From Pleurotus ostreatus/Saccharomyces cerevisiae fusant (Eukaryota > Opisthokonta), in the NCBI GenBank assembly GCA_024196135.1, contig JAMQCK010000025.1, positions 104,369-168,368 of the forward strand: DNA of 64,000 bases. The letters are read 5' to 3'. A program made the position numbers and the translations under genes. The notes under the pieces were generated by a model that ran no database searches, had not been told where the DNA came from, and worked only from the letters and a program-made list of their open reading frames with translations. Shown in pieces: positions 45,021 through 56,004 of the stretch (position 1 is its first letter; each line of letters opens with the position of its first letter).

Positions 45021-46511
45021 AGGAAGGGAATGACGAGCCCCCGGGACAGATGTGCTGCGATCATGAGCTGGTCATCGAGCACGCATGGTATAAGACTTAC
45101 CTTGGGATCGACGCTGAGCGCTGGCCACGAAAGGACAGCAATCCCGCCGTCATCTTGTCGGAATGCCAGGATATCCGATAGATGATGGTGGGGGTACCGG
45201 GAAGAAGGGAATGGATGGGAGGACCTTGGAGACCTGGCGCGTCGATATATATGTGAAGGCTCGTCACAGGGCATCTCCCACGGTAGCGGCGAAGGCTTCG
45301 CGCCGAGACCTGACTACAAGCCCTCCTCGAGGACAGGTAACTTACTTGCAGCAGATACCGCCTTCACGTGAGAACGCTTCTCCCGCTGGCCCAGTTCGAA
45401 ACTTCTGCGAGTCGAGTCAGATAGACCAAATTAGCATGAAGATTCCGACGTGTGAGACTATTCCTTAGCAGCGATTACGCCGTCGTGCAGCTGCCAGCGG
45501 CTCACAGTTGGACGGTCCAGTTCTGCGAATGTAATGAGCACCGATGCGAACAGAAAGGCGAAGGACGATATGATGAAAGAAGGTATTGACGAACTAGGTC
45601 CGTATTGGGCATTTACTTGAGGGAAGACGGTTCGGCTGTCATCAGCTTGGTTCACTGGTCTGTCGCTTCTATCAGCACTCGATCGCCGCTTCACCTATCT
45701 CAAGGAGCGTCACTTCCCCATACAGAACGTAGTCACTCGCCCACTTACTTATGAGTGCAATACCGCGTAAACGTCTAGTCTCACCAACCAGCCTCTTCTC
45801 ACAAGCGGGGGAAGGTCAAGTGAGTAAACGTCCATAATACGTGCCACTGCAGACCATTCTTGATGAAAGCCGCGCGTACCGGGCGAGGGACCCCGCCGCA
45901 AGGGCCCGGTTAGTACACCCAGCAGCTGCCCATGGGCTGCTGGGCCCGGTAATCATAAGGCTGGCTTCGGATTGGGTTCGTAGTTGCTTCTGCTGGCAGG
46001 TGGCCACGCGCAAACTGCACCTGGGAATGGGCATTCGCTGTATACAGTTGCTATCAGCTGAGAATCAGCCTGGCGATACCCGCTATCAGTACGCACCCAC
46101 GGTCAGTGAGCAGGAGTGCTCCTATGCGATGGCTTCAAAAGTAGGGCTTGCCGAGATGAAGCGAAGCCTCAGCCTTACCTCACAAACTGCACGCCACTAG
46201 TATGGAGAAGCGCGATGCATACATTGACGACTCCTCCAGCGATGAAAGCAGCAAAGAAACGAATATAGTTTTGAGGGCGAAGATGAGCGTTATGTTCAAG
46301 TTCGACTTACGGTCGCGTGGCGTCACGATCAGCAAACGACCAAATATTTGACCCTTTTGAAATCGCCGCGGACCCTGACCGGCCTGACCTTTCAGTTGTG
46401 GCGGTCTCTGGTGGTCGCAGGTGCGAAAACATGTTATATTGTACACTTTATTTCAACTCTATCCGTCCGATGTCTACTACGCAACACCGCAGCCCGTCAT
46501 TCTAAGCCAGC
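45021..46511. other. Intergenic region with a strong hairpin
   Basis: About 1.5 kb between two minus-strand genes. Minus-strand fragments at 45700-45460 (with a hydrophobic stretch IPSFIISSFAFLFASVLITF) and 45190-45100 end in good donor sites and might be leader exons of the Cys-rich gene, but I could not build an in-frame chain. A GC-rich palindromic stretch lies at 45885-45952. Confidence 0.45.
45912..45938. repeat. Short inverted repeat (hairpin)
   Basis: CCCAGCAG and CTGCTGGG are perfect complements around an 11-base loop. A second pair (CCGGGC with GCCCGG) lies just to the left. The motif GGGCCCGGT also recurs on both sides of the hairpin. It does not fold like a tRNA, and its role is unknown. 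Confidence 0.5.
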
Positions 46512-47917
46512 TTAGTAGATGTTGGTGGGCTTAGCACCGTACGGGTCGAGGGGAGCGATGCGGAACGTAGGCTGGGAATGGCTGGGTGTTAGCTGATGTG
46601 TGAATATATGCGCAAGACTGTTACGCACCAATGGAGCGGGCTTGTTCTGCAGGATTTCGTCGATCTCCGCCAAGATCTCCGGCGTGAGCTTCGGCAAGAC
46701 CTCGATAGCCTTGAGGTTTTCGATGATCTGCTCCGGCTTTGAGGCGCCGAGGATGACCGTGGAGGTGTTGGGGTGGCGCGCAACCCAAGCAAGGGCGAGG
46801 GCAGCAGTGGTGGTCCCCAGTCCTGAAAACGATGTAAATCATTTTTGCCTGCGTATCATGAGGGTAGGTGTACGCACTCTCAGCGATCGCGGTGACCTTC
46901 TTGACCTTCTCGATCTTAGCCTGACCCTCAGCGTTCGACAAGCCATCCTTCGTGTCCTTGAAGAACGGCTCCTTCGCAAGACGCGAGTCCTCCGGCACGC
47001 CGTTGTTGTACTTGCCCGTGAGCAGGCCGTACGCGAGAGGGGACCAGACCGTCGTGCCGACACCGTAGTTGCGGTAAATCGGCGCGTACTCCTTCTCCGG
47101 GCGCTCGCGGTGGAACATGTGGTGCTGGCACTGCTCGGCGACGGGCCCGATGAGGTTCAAGCGCGACGCGACATGGAACGCCTCCTCGAGTTGCTGCGCG
47201 GACCACTCGGAGGTGCCCCAGTAGAACGCCCAGCCCTTCTCGATCACGTAGTTGAAGGCGCGGACGATCTCCTCCATGGGCGTGTTGACGTCGGGACGGT
47301 GCGCGAAGATGACATCGACGTATTCGAGCTGGAGGCGGGCGAGGGACTCGCGGGTGCCCTCGATGATGTGCTTGCGCGAGAGGCCGCGCTGGTTGGGGCC
47401 TTCGCGGACGCCGAAGAAGACCTTGGTCGTGACAATCAAGTCGGTGCGGCGCAGGCCGAGCTCCTTGAATGCACGACCCCTGTACGCGAGTGAGCAGGCT
47501 GAGAACGTGTATAGGCGGGCACGCACATCTCAATCTCGGACTTCCCGTTCGCGTAGACCTCAGCCGTGTCGAACATGCTGCCAGACAGTCAATATCCTGC
47601 TCATCAGCGAAAACAGTGGCAACGCACTTGATGCCATTCTCGTACGCTGTCTTGATGATTTCCTGAGCACAAGCGCGTCAGCACGCGTAAAGACGAGACG
47701 CGCTCGCGAGCCCTACCTTGACGTGGTCGCCGACAATGCTACCACCAAGGGTGATCCCTGTTATCGTATCTCATTAGCCTACTGAATTGCAGATCTTACG
47801 CGCTGATCACGTACATCCACCGAGCGAGAACAGCGGCACGCGTAGGCCGCTGGGGCCCAGGCGACGGAAGGGCATGTTCTTCGCATCGTACTCAAGCTTG
47901 ACCTGTTCTTCAGCCAT
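46512..47917 (-). CDS. Aldo-keto reductase, Kv-beta-like family
   Basis: Seven exons (47917-47815, 47757-47717, 47662-47628, 47577-47527, 47479-46878, 46822-46629, 46571-46512) give 361 residues starting [20 protein letters not shown]. The TIM-barrel signatures are present: [31 protein letters not shown] with catalytic Asp and Tyr, [10 protein letters not shown] with the Lys, [10 protein letters not shown] with the His, and the C-terminal cofactor segment [15 protein letters not shown]. This set matches fungal homologues of the potassium-channel beta subunit, NADPH-dependent reductases of aldehydes and ketones. The substrate is unknown. The frame is open upstream to an ATG at 48001, which would add an Arg/Ser-rich presequence. 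However, a TATA box at 48025-48031 puts transcription start near that ATG, so 47917 is preferred. Confidence 0.94.
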
Positions 47918-48891
47918 GGCGATACGCGACGTCGAGAGAGTCCTGATGGGTGACGATAAGAGAGATCTGTGGATGGCGGGGAGTCCTCGGATTCTCAGCA
48001 TGCTCTGAAAGCCGACCCCTGGTCTTTATATGACGGCCCCGCGCTGTCCGATTATTCAGCTGGGGTTCGGGCAGCATGACGCGACTCGACCGGATGAGAA
48101 CCGCATCATCGACGTCCGAATCGCACTCGGTGTGAACTGGAGTGTTCGCGAGAACTTCATACGTTTGGCGGAGCAGTCTTTCGTGCGCCTCGTCCGATTC
48201 GGGTACATAGACGGCCACCAGAGACCACCAGAGTGGATGTATCGTGACCCACTCAGATCAGCACCCTCAGCACGAGGACTAGGCAACCCACAGAACGAGC
48301 GAAGAACATGCATCGAAAAGGAATTCCTGGAGTTATTATCGGGCATCGTGCCGGTTCTCCGAAGCTGGACCCACACCCGGTTGTTGGTCGACGCGAGCAG
48401 GACTTTTTCTCCCTGTGCCCTCCTGCTTGCGCGGATCTACGATTAAATTCCTCAGATACTCGATGAAGTAATGGAGGACCAAGGGACTCAATGCTGTGTC
48501 CCGAGGCTGGCCCTCCATGAATGATAGTTGCCCAAATGGGCCCGACCATCCCCTCAGGCCAGCGCGCAAAACGTTTCGCATACCCAATCAGCAAAAGCTG
48601 TGGTAAGAATGTAATGAGCTGTGGCCTCTACATTTATAAACCTCACCGGTAGCCCGTCCGGTACTCGGCCGTGGAAAATTGTCCAGCCATGCTGGCCGGT
48701 ACACGAGCAAGCGTACTCCGAGTCCATGGACGCGGCCCATCGCCCGTTGCTCAGGCCGGCCAAGTTGGCGGTCGCTTAAAAGGCGTAGCGGGAGGAACGA
48801 CAGGCCCCCCATCTCTGTTTCCCTCCCCCGAGGAAAGCAGGGACCACTCGAGCCCCCTCGTCCTTAACCGGTTGAAAGGGACTCGAGACCC
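47918..48891. other. Intergenic region between divergent genes
   Basis: About 970 bases hold the promoter of the aldo-keto reductase (left side) and of the small Pro/Tyr-rich gene (right side). A plus-strand TATAAA at 48635-48640 lies about 250 bases before the latter start. ORFs within are unsupported. Confidence 0.45.
48025..48031 (-). promoter_or_regulatory. TATA box of the aldo-keto reductase gene
   Basis: Read on the minus strand the sequence is ATATAAA followed by GACC. With the usual 25-35 base spacing, transcription would start near 48000, leaving a leader of about 80 bases before the ATG at 47917. Confidence 0.55.
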
Positions 48892-49455
48892 ATGCTCCAC
48901 CACGCAAAGCAGAAAGCCAAGCAGCTGGTAGGGCATGTAGTCCCCGGAGTAGCAGAGAGCTACTCCGGCGGTGGCGGCCGGCAGAAGGCAGCGCGGAAGT
49001 CAGGCAAGAAGTACAGACGGGCGGAGAAGAGCGACAGAGGACGAACGAGTTACGATGGCAGTAGGATGCCTGCGCCGCAGCCAAACGTGGCGCGGCCCTT
49101 GCATCCTGCGGTCCATCCACATGCGCCGGTAGTGACCCCGGGGCCTTCCTACAGTTACCTGCAATCGCAGGTCCCGGCACCCCCACCGAAAGCGCATTAT
49201 TACGGACAGCCAGAACGACATCCCCGATCGCAATATGCTCCAGGACGCGAACATCCTGAGCACGATCCTGGACATAAGGTTGCCTACGCACCTCTGCCTC
49301 CGTCCCATCGACCGCGCCGACCGTCCGTGCCACACCCGGAACCGTACCTCGCAATGCCGTCGTACGCACCACGCCCCCCGCCTCCTACCCACGCCACGAA
49401 CATGGGTTGGGCTGCTCCGGTGCAGTACCCTCTGCATTACGGATACCTCTACTGA
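48892..49455 (+). CDS. Small Pro/Tyr/His-rich hypothetical protein, 187 aa
   Basis: A single intronless frame. The N-terminus (MLHHAKQKAKQLVGHVVPGV) could form an amphipathic helix, then a Gly/Lys/Arg-rich basic part follows. The remaining 120 residues are Pro/Tyr/His-rich with loosely repeated motifs such as SYSYLQSQVPAPPP, QYAPGREHPEH and PSYAPRPPPPTH, ending VQYPLHYGYLY. No signal peptide is present. The composition is that of a disordered, possibly phase-separating or RNA-associated protein. I do not recognise it. Coding is supported by the strong composition bias and the absence of frame breaks, but a spurious ORF cannot be excluded. Confidence 0.5.
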   Translation: MLHHAKQKAKQLVGHVVPGVAESYSGGGGRQKAARKSGKKYRRAEKSDRGRTSYDGSRMPAPQPNVARPLHPAVHPHAPVVTPGPSYSYLQSQVPAPPPKAHYYGQPERHPRSQYAPGREHPEHDPGHKVAYAPLPPSHRPRRPSVPHPEPYLAMPSYAPRPPPPTHATNMGWAAPVQYPLHYGYLY

Positions 49456-50172
49456 GCAGGAGGGTCGAAGACAAGCGCCGCCCCACCGCCGAACGCCGAC
49501 CCAGAAGCCCCGCCACCGAGACACCGGTTCCAATTTTCCCAAAGTTCCTGAGTTCCACAGGAGACCAGGTCGCCCCCGCGACCCATAACGGACCTACGAT
49601 TTGATCAGCATAAGAAAAAAGATAAACCCCCATAAAAATGTTAAAGTCCATATAATCATACATAGTACGCACCTTGGCTTCGTTTCTGCGCATTTTGGCT
49701 TCGTTCCTACTCGCATTTACCTTATACCCACTCGAATTTACTTCGTCCATAATATTTTTACATCTTCCCCACCACCACGCGATACTTACCTTCCTCTTAT
49801 CTCTTTTGAATCGCGCGGTCGTGTCTGCGACACCCTTAACTTCCACCTTTGCATTTTCTTCACAGCATCTACCTATAGAAGCGGATTAGCTACGGGCGCT
49901 TCGGATGCACACTACAGGCTCACGGACCTTCATCTTGCATTTTCATTTACGGTTTCGTCTTGCATCGCATCAACATCTTCATCTTACATCTTGTAGCATA
50001 GTTCCTCAGCAAGGTCGCACTTGCCAGTTTCAGAGCAATTGACAACATTTTCCTGCATCCGAGCCCCGAACCTTGCGAAAGAGATGCACATTGCTTAGCA
50101 GATGGTACAGACATGCTTACATTGCGAGTACAAAATCGTCACTGCTTAAGCCAGGCGAGAGTCGCGTTGACT
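49456..50172. other. A/T-rich intergenic region with short imperfect repeats
   Basis: From about 49600 the base composition shifts sharply to A/T. Imperfect direct repeats of a TTGGCTTCGTT unit occur at 49674-49710, and related pieces (TTTACCTTAT, AATTTACTTCGTCC) follow. No ORF is supported. It probably contains 3' untranslated sequence of both neighbours and simple repeats. Confidence 0.45.
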
Positions 50173-51454
50173 TTACAGCTTCGCCTGCGCGGGCTCCTCG
50201 ACGACGTCGTTGTAGAGCGAGCCGATACCGCCGCCGACCCAGACGCTCATCTTGTCGCCGTGCTTGAGGTAAACCGGTGGGCTTTTCACGAAGCCGACGC
50301 CCTTGGGGGTACCTGGGAATAAAGTCAGTAGCTGCGAGAAGTGTACACGACCGCGTCTACCACGCACCGGTGAGGATGATGGTGCCAGCCTCGAGTGTGG
50401 TTCCCTGCGAGAGGTGCACAATCGTCTCGCGCACGCCGAAGATCTGGTCCCTGCGAAGAACTCAGGATGCGCGTTCTTCACAGAGAAGGGTGTGTCTTGC
50501 CTCGTGGTACCGTCCTGCACAGTCTCGCCGTTCAGGACGGTCTTGAGCGGCACGTTCTGCGGGTCGCTGATCGCCTTCGCCGACACCAAACAAGGACCGA
50601 ACGGGTTCGTGTTGTCTACGTATCACATGAGCTTGACAAAGTCCTGTCGCCGAGGGCTAGATCACTAACCAAAGCTCTTCGAGAAGCCCCATTGCGAGAC
50701 TGCCAATTGATGCTTGCGGAATGACACGTCGTTCGCGCCTAAACGGTAAAGGAGAAAAAGAAGAAGAAATCAGCTGCGAGTTAGAGCGTGCGAGACGATG
50801 GCGAACGAACCCGAGTACGCGAGGACATAGTCTAGAGCGTCTGCCGCCTTGACATCCTTGCAGGTCTTGCCGATGACAATAACCAACTCGACTTCGTAGT
50901 CGGAGAGGTTGTCCTTCGGAGGGCAGGCCGCGGTAGGTATGATGACTGGCGCGTTGGGTCCGATGAGGGAGGTCACTGGCTTGTAGAAGAGCACAGGGAA
51001 CCTGGAAAATGTTTAACACCGAACGTAACGATTGAATAGTAGGAACACTTACGCCGGCAAAGCCATCTTTGCCTCGGCCTACTCGTCGGACAATGAGACG
51101 AGGGAGCCAAGTGAAGGGACGTGCTTACTGCGTGGTCCTTGTAGTTGAGCCCCAAGCATCGCACGAGCTTCACTTGCTCGCGCGAGAGGGGCGTCAGAAG
51201 CGTCTTGACAGTGAGTACGCGGTTGGAGACCTCTGCAGCAGGATCGAGGGCGCTGCCCACAATTTCGCGAGCACGGATGGTAGCACCCTTATGGGCTGCA
51301 AGGCCGACGTCCAGGGAGGCATCGACAGGTTCACCGATGTGCACCCGCGCTGTCTCGGCGGCTACGAAACGGATGAGGCGCGTCCAGGTCTGTACTGCTC
51401 AGTGTCCCGTCTCGTTCAAAGCAGCATCGTCCTCACCGTCTTAATGGGTGCCAT
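50173..51454 (-). CDS. Fumarylacetoacetate hydrolase family protein
   Basis: Eight exons (51454-51437, 51389-51129, 51078-51053, 51001-50811, 50738-50670, 50615-50501, 50450-50368, 50312-50173) give 300 residues. Family blocks appear in order: LVRCLGLNYKDHAAEAKMAL, PVLFYKPVTSLIGPNAPVII, YEVELVIVIGKTCKDVKAAD, AYSGANDVSFRKHQ and LSQGTTLEAGTIILTGTPKG. The acidic metal ligands in EVELVIVIG are present, and the His of NYKDHA fits the catalytic region. Relatives act as acylpyruvases, oxaloacetate decarboxylases or ring-cleavage hydrolases, so the exact substrate is open. The first exon is only 18 bases. The intron after 50501 uses a GC donor (GCAAGA), noted separately. The gene is divergent from the SIN CDC14 gene. 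Confidence 0.92.
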
Positions 51455-51685
51455 GGTGGTGGGAAGCAAGCAGCAGGGAACCGGGCGGCTATAAGTATCG
51501 TCATCTATCTCTGGGATCCCGCGAGCGTTCGGCGCACGCCGCGGGCTGGCGGCGCGGGGGGCCGTTTTGCGCGCGATCACGTGGGGTATAGCGCACGCGT
51601 GGATGCACAGCCACCGCTGCGTGTTTGCCGAATTCTGCTCTGTTGGAGCACGCCGGGAGCGTGTTCGATCTGCGCAGCCACCACG
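51455..51685. promoter_or_regulatory. Bidirectional promoter with a CACGTG E-box
   Basis: The FAH-family gene and CDC14 start 231 bases apart. A palindromic CACGTG lies at 51578-51583, a binding site type for basic helix-loop-helix regulators. Being symmetric, it could serve both genes. Confidence 0.5.
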
Positions 51686-53819
51686 ATGGACGATGCCCGC
51701 AACCTCGCCGCCGCCGTCCAGGACGAGCTCGACGCTGTGAGCGATGAAGACGTGCACCTAACGACACGTTGCTGACGACAAACTCCAGCTATGTTCATCG
51801 CGCTCGTCAACGGCCACCCGCGGCAACGCCCTCGATGCACTCGAGCGCATTCTCGCAGAGTCATGCTTGAAGGGGGACGATGTCGGAGGCACGCACACGC
51901 TCATGGCGTTGCAGTACACCTTCGAATGCAACGGTGCGCAACATGTTTTTCCGGCGGTTGCATACCTGACGATACTCCCAGTCCCCTCGCGACTGCTGAC
52001 GTACTTGGCCGCGTTCATCCCCAAAGTAGAGGAACTGGCCAGCAAAGGTCCTTCCAAGAGTATGTCGTTCCCTACTGCGCCGCACACGGTTGCTAATTCG
52101 CCTTTCAGCGGACAGGGAGTTGGACGAGCCACGCTTGATCACGCAAATACGACAGGCGTTGGGTCTTATTCAGGGTTTCGCTCTCAACCACGCCAATACC
52201 AAGAAATGGCTGGGGCGGAAGTACGCCCTCGAGGTCCGTTTGTTCATTTTCCGTAGGAAGCCTCGCGCCTCATGTTCCCCCAACAGATCTTCGTCGACCT
52301 ATTCGTGGTCTCGCGACATTTGTATCCAGACGACCCCTCTCGCAAGGCGTCAAGCGGCTCGAACAAGACCCCCTCAACCCCCTCTGCCTCCAATGAAGGC
52401 AAATCATCATCGAACCCCAATGCCCCGTACCTCTCCTCCGTTGTTCTCGACACACTTCTCTGCATCCTCGTAGATGCCCCAGCCGCTCTACGTACCTTCG
52501 AGGAATGCTCGGGCGTGCAAAGCGTAGTGCGCATCCTCAAGCGGGCTGGCACACCGCGCGAAGTGCGCATGAAATGCCTCGAGTTCCTCTACTTCTACCT
52601 CCTCGATGAATCCGGCACACTCCCCACCCCCAAGGCCGACCTCATGAAGCTACCCTCAATGTTATCCACACCTCCTTTGGAGCGACGTCCTTCGAGCGAA
52701 AGCATATTATCAGACAGCTCGCACAGGACCTCAGACGAGACAGTGACGGGCAAATCCAGGCCACCGACACCTTCCACGCCACCAACCATTCCTTCCGTAC
52801 CTGCTACCCCTGCGCGACGTCCGCGCAAGCCTTACCTCAATGGCACGCCACAGCATCCTGGGATGCGTCAGAATTCCTCGGGCTCCAGTCTCGTATTTTC
52901 AAACGCATCTCGGTCCACATCTAATAGCTCCGCCTCATCCTTCTCGACTGCATCCACCAACTCGACCGGATCTGCCTCGTCCGGTCGTTCAGTCAACTCA
53001 ACTGCACCTTCCTCCCCGGAGAAGGGCGCATTCGACGCCCAACCAAAGCTCCCCGCTCTACCTCTCCCCGTCAATGCCACCCCGCGACGCACGGCCACTC
53101 CTCGCCCACTCGACACATCCGCCCTCCCCGTCTTTGGTGCCATGGAGTCGCACGCCCTCCTCCGCGGCGGCGTCGACTACGTCCCCGTCAGCCCCCGCAA
53201 GGCAGACCGCATCGACCGGTCTGCCCTGGGCAGGGAAGTACCCCAAACCGACCGCAAGCGCAGCTCCGTCATCGGCATGCCGCGGCGCCATGTTCGCGGG
53301 GCAGCGAGCGTGTCGTCGGTGAGGGAGATCGCGGGGCGGGACGCGTCTGGCGGCTCGTCGAGGCTGGGAATGTCGACGGCGTCGCGCGAGTCGTCGTTTA
53401 TGGGGAGGGATGCGTCGATGCTGGGGAGGGATACGTCAATGTTGTCGAGAGATACTTCGATGACGTCTAGGGACACGTCGATGCTGTCGCGCGATGCGTC
53501 GGGGATGTCGCAGGAGTCGTCGTTGGCGGCGTCGCGTCTCTGGGGCACGCCGCGCTCGAACAGTGGGCCGGCGACGCCTGCTGGGAGATCTGAGTCCAGC
53601 TCGACGGCGAGGCAGGAGTCCAGCGCGACTGCGCGGCCGGTGTCGAGTGTACCGTCAACGCCGGTGCCTACTGCGACAGCGTCGCTCGGGGCGTCTACGC
53701 AAAGCGCGGTTAAGACCCGCACGACGGACGAGAAGCGCGAGATTCTCAGCACGATGCTGGGCAATGTGGACGCACTTGTCGACGGTGTACGCAAGGCAGG
53801 GATTTGGGGGCTGAGCTAG
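51686..53819 (+). CDS. CDC14: Cdc14 family protein of the septation initiation network
   Basis: Five exons (51686-51736, 51789-51933, 51982-52047, 52109-52233, 52287-53819) give 639 residues. The conserved N-terminal 220 residues include ALDALERILAESC, DVGGTHTLMALQYTFECN, RLLTYLAAFIPKVEELASK, HANTKKWLGRKYALEIFVDL, VVLDTLLCILVDAPAALRTF and the family hallmark FEECSGVQSVVRILKRAGTP leading to RMKCLEFLYFYLLDESG. This is the S. pombe Cdc14 family, the partner of Sid1 kinase in the septation initiation network, unrelated to Cdc14 phosphatase. The remaining 400 residues are Ser/Thr/Pro-rich with many TPxxPR sites. They include five tandem heptads of a (G/S)RDxSM type at 53403-53507 and a conserved-looking end (VKTRTTDEKREILSTMLGNV). 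The long repetitive tail is probably regulatory. Confidence 0.92.
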
Positions 53820-54461
53820 GTCAGTGTTATTGAGGTGTTCACAGTCGAAAGTGGCTGACGATGCCGCAGCCAGGTTCGGGAGATATATTCCGTCGGTGAT
53901 TTGGTTTTGTTGAAAGAAGGTGCCCTCCGCGCAGCGGCCGCGTGAGGAAGGACATGGCAATCGCGGGGACACTCACAAACGGGTGCTCCCAACGAACGGA
54001 CGAACAAACCCAGTCATGATCAGGCAACGCCAGAGCTCTACCGGAGGCGCTTTGATGACTTTGCTTCCTGAAGTGCTCTTACTCAGAGTGCTTCTCGATG
54101 CGCACTGGCGCCGGAGTGCTTCTTGAGGTGCTCTCGTCGTTGCTGGATATACCCTCGACTGGTTGACGATTTTGTACATGAATGCTCTGCAGGTTGTCAT
54201 GCTGTCGAAATGCTATCATGATTCTACGCTTTCCTTTATCCTATGCATTCGTTTGGCTTGTGCTCGCTTTTGATCTTGATTCTTGGGTGGTTCAAGTGGC
54301 GTGGGTGGAAGTGATTCGCTGCATACGATAGCTTCGAAGATGCTGCATATGTTACACAGGTCGTGAGTGGGGGTTGAGTACATGTCGATAGCAGGTCCAG
54401 ATGGATGGTAGTTTTCTTGGAATAGTCAGATTTACTACCTCCTCGTCTCCCCACTACACCC
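53820..54461. other. Convergent 3' region
   Basis: CDC14 and the Coa3 gene end facing each other. Near 54065-54135 there are imperfect repeats of AGTGCTTCT/AGTGCTCTT. No supported gene. Confidence 0.4.
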
Positions 54462-55295
54462 TCAACGCGATGATATCCGCCCCGGGTTGTCCACGCTCGG
54501 CGCGCCGAACACGACTGTCTTCCGCGACGGGTCGAAGAGCCGCGGGTAGCGGTCTGCAAGGTACTTCGACAGTATTCCCCTCGGCTCGCCAGCGGCGAGT
54601 GCTGCTGGATTGACAGTCCTCCCAGCTGCAGCGTTTGCGAGCTCGGTGCCGGATGCAGGTGCGGGTGCGGGTGCAGAGACGGGAGCGACGGCGGGCTTCT
54701 GCTCGAGTGCGGCGGTGGCGAGCGGACCGGGGCTGGAGCGCTGCTTGTCCTCGAGGGTCGTGCGCTGGGCGAGGACGCCTGCGGCGGAGAGCTCGCGCGC
54801 TTCTTCGTCGAGGTCTTCGAATTTATCCTGGAGGTGTGATGATCGAGAGCGGAGGGTGGTGCGGAGGCGTACGCGATCGATTCAGTACATGGAGTGGGTA
54901 GAATGAATTGAGTAGCAAGAGACTCGTTAGCATCATGGAGTAAGGAAGGGGAGGAGAACGCACCTGGCGAACGGCGTAGAGGGAGTAGGCGTACACGCCC
55001 ATGATGAAGCATGCAAGCGCTGTCCCGACCAGCGCATTCCTGACGAGGTATGGCGCGCGTGCACGTTTCAAGCCGGGGGACATAACCTGCACATCCGAAG
55101 AGGCGAAGCATCAGGAGAGGCGTATGAGTGAAGAGGTATGCAGGCGAGGGGGGAATTGTGTGCGGCGGCGTGCGGAGCGATTCGTTAGCGCTACAATTCA
55201 CTGGCCTCACGATGTGTGCTTACACCTGGTCTTGGTCGGTACGACTGCGCAACCTCTCGCGGGTCCGCATACTTGGGGCGGATGACGACGGGCAT
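54462..55295 (-). CDS. COA3: Cytochrome c oxidase assembly factor 3 (Coa3)
   Basis: Three exons (55295-55224, 55086-54964, 54827-54462) join in phase to 186 residues. The core is VMSPGLKRARAPYLVRNALV, the membrane segment GTALACFIMGVYAYSLYAV and RQDKFEDLDEEARELSAAG, the conserved pattern of fungal Coa3/CCDC56. Coa3 is a single-pass inner-membrane protein that stabilises newly made Cox1 and regulates its translation. The C-terminal 90 residues are Ala/Pro-rich with a further conserved-looking motif (GILSKYLADRYPRLFDPSRK). The frame is open upstream of 55295 to another possible ATG at 55391. The chosen start gives the compact MPVVIRPKYADPREVAQSYR N-terminus usual for this family in mushrooms. 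Confidence 0.9.
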
Positions 55296-56004
55296 CCTCG
55301 CGGCGGAGGGTAGGTGAACGGAGGAGGCAAGCGACTTTGTGGCGGCGGACTTGATCAAAGTCCAGACCTCGATTTCCGAATTCTGATCCACTGAAGCTCA
55401 CAAGTACGAACGCGCTGAACCATTGACGAAAGCCACAAATTCAAGCCTACACCAACGATCCCAAAAGCAAACTATGCAAGTCCATTGTTAGAGCGTATTA
55501 GTTTCGATAATTATCAGAGAATTCATTAACGAAGGCGGAAGTGGAAATTCATCTAAAATTCCACTTCAAGTGAAAGATCAAGACGACGAAATGTAAAGTT
55601 TGAAGCTTCCAGGGGCATGCTGCGCCAATGCTCGGTCCGAGAACCTGCCTGTCTCCTCTATCGTGTGCGTGCATACCAGGACACTCGCCTTCTGACTGCC
55701 ATATCCCACACGCATGCCTCAATGGCGACCAGAGTGACAAGATACTCGCCGCCTGACACGTTCCTCCCCAGTACGCACGAGGCCATCACATCGTCGCGCC
55801 AGAGCTCATATTGCGGTGATGTCTGTTGCTCTATGACTTACCTACCAAGATATTCATTTGCCCTTCCAAATTCTGCATTGGCCACTACATCAAGTGGAGC
55901 TGCGTTTTTTAAGTGAAGAACTTGATAAATATGCTAACTAATACGCTCTGTTATATGCTACATTTATGATCATCGCCGACGACCTTACATTCTAATTTTC
56001 CACC
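55296..56004. other. Intergenic region, partly A/T-rich
   Basis: About 700 bases hold the Coa3 promoter and the DDI1 3' end (both minus strand). The interval 55440-55600 is A/T-rich. The plus ORF 55617-55916 has no support. Confidence 0.4.

Noticed and set aside
45458..45694. Minus-strand ORF with a hydrophobic segment upstream of the Cys-rich gene
   Set aside because: It might be a leader exon, but no acceptor/donor chain links it in phase to the exon starting at 45020.
45880..45960. Possible tRNA or structured RNA
   Set aside because: No T-arm consensus, anticodon arm or acceptor pairing of a tRNA; kept only as a hairpin.
45841..46200. Plus-strand ORF over the hairpin
   Set aside because: The apparent coding comes from the GC-rich palindromes; no start context, domain or splice support was found.
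46600..47493. 297-residue plus-strand ORF antisense to the aldo-keto reductase
   Set aside because: It mirrors the codon bias of the true gene on the other strand and has no domain of its own.
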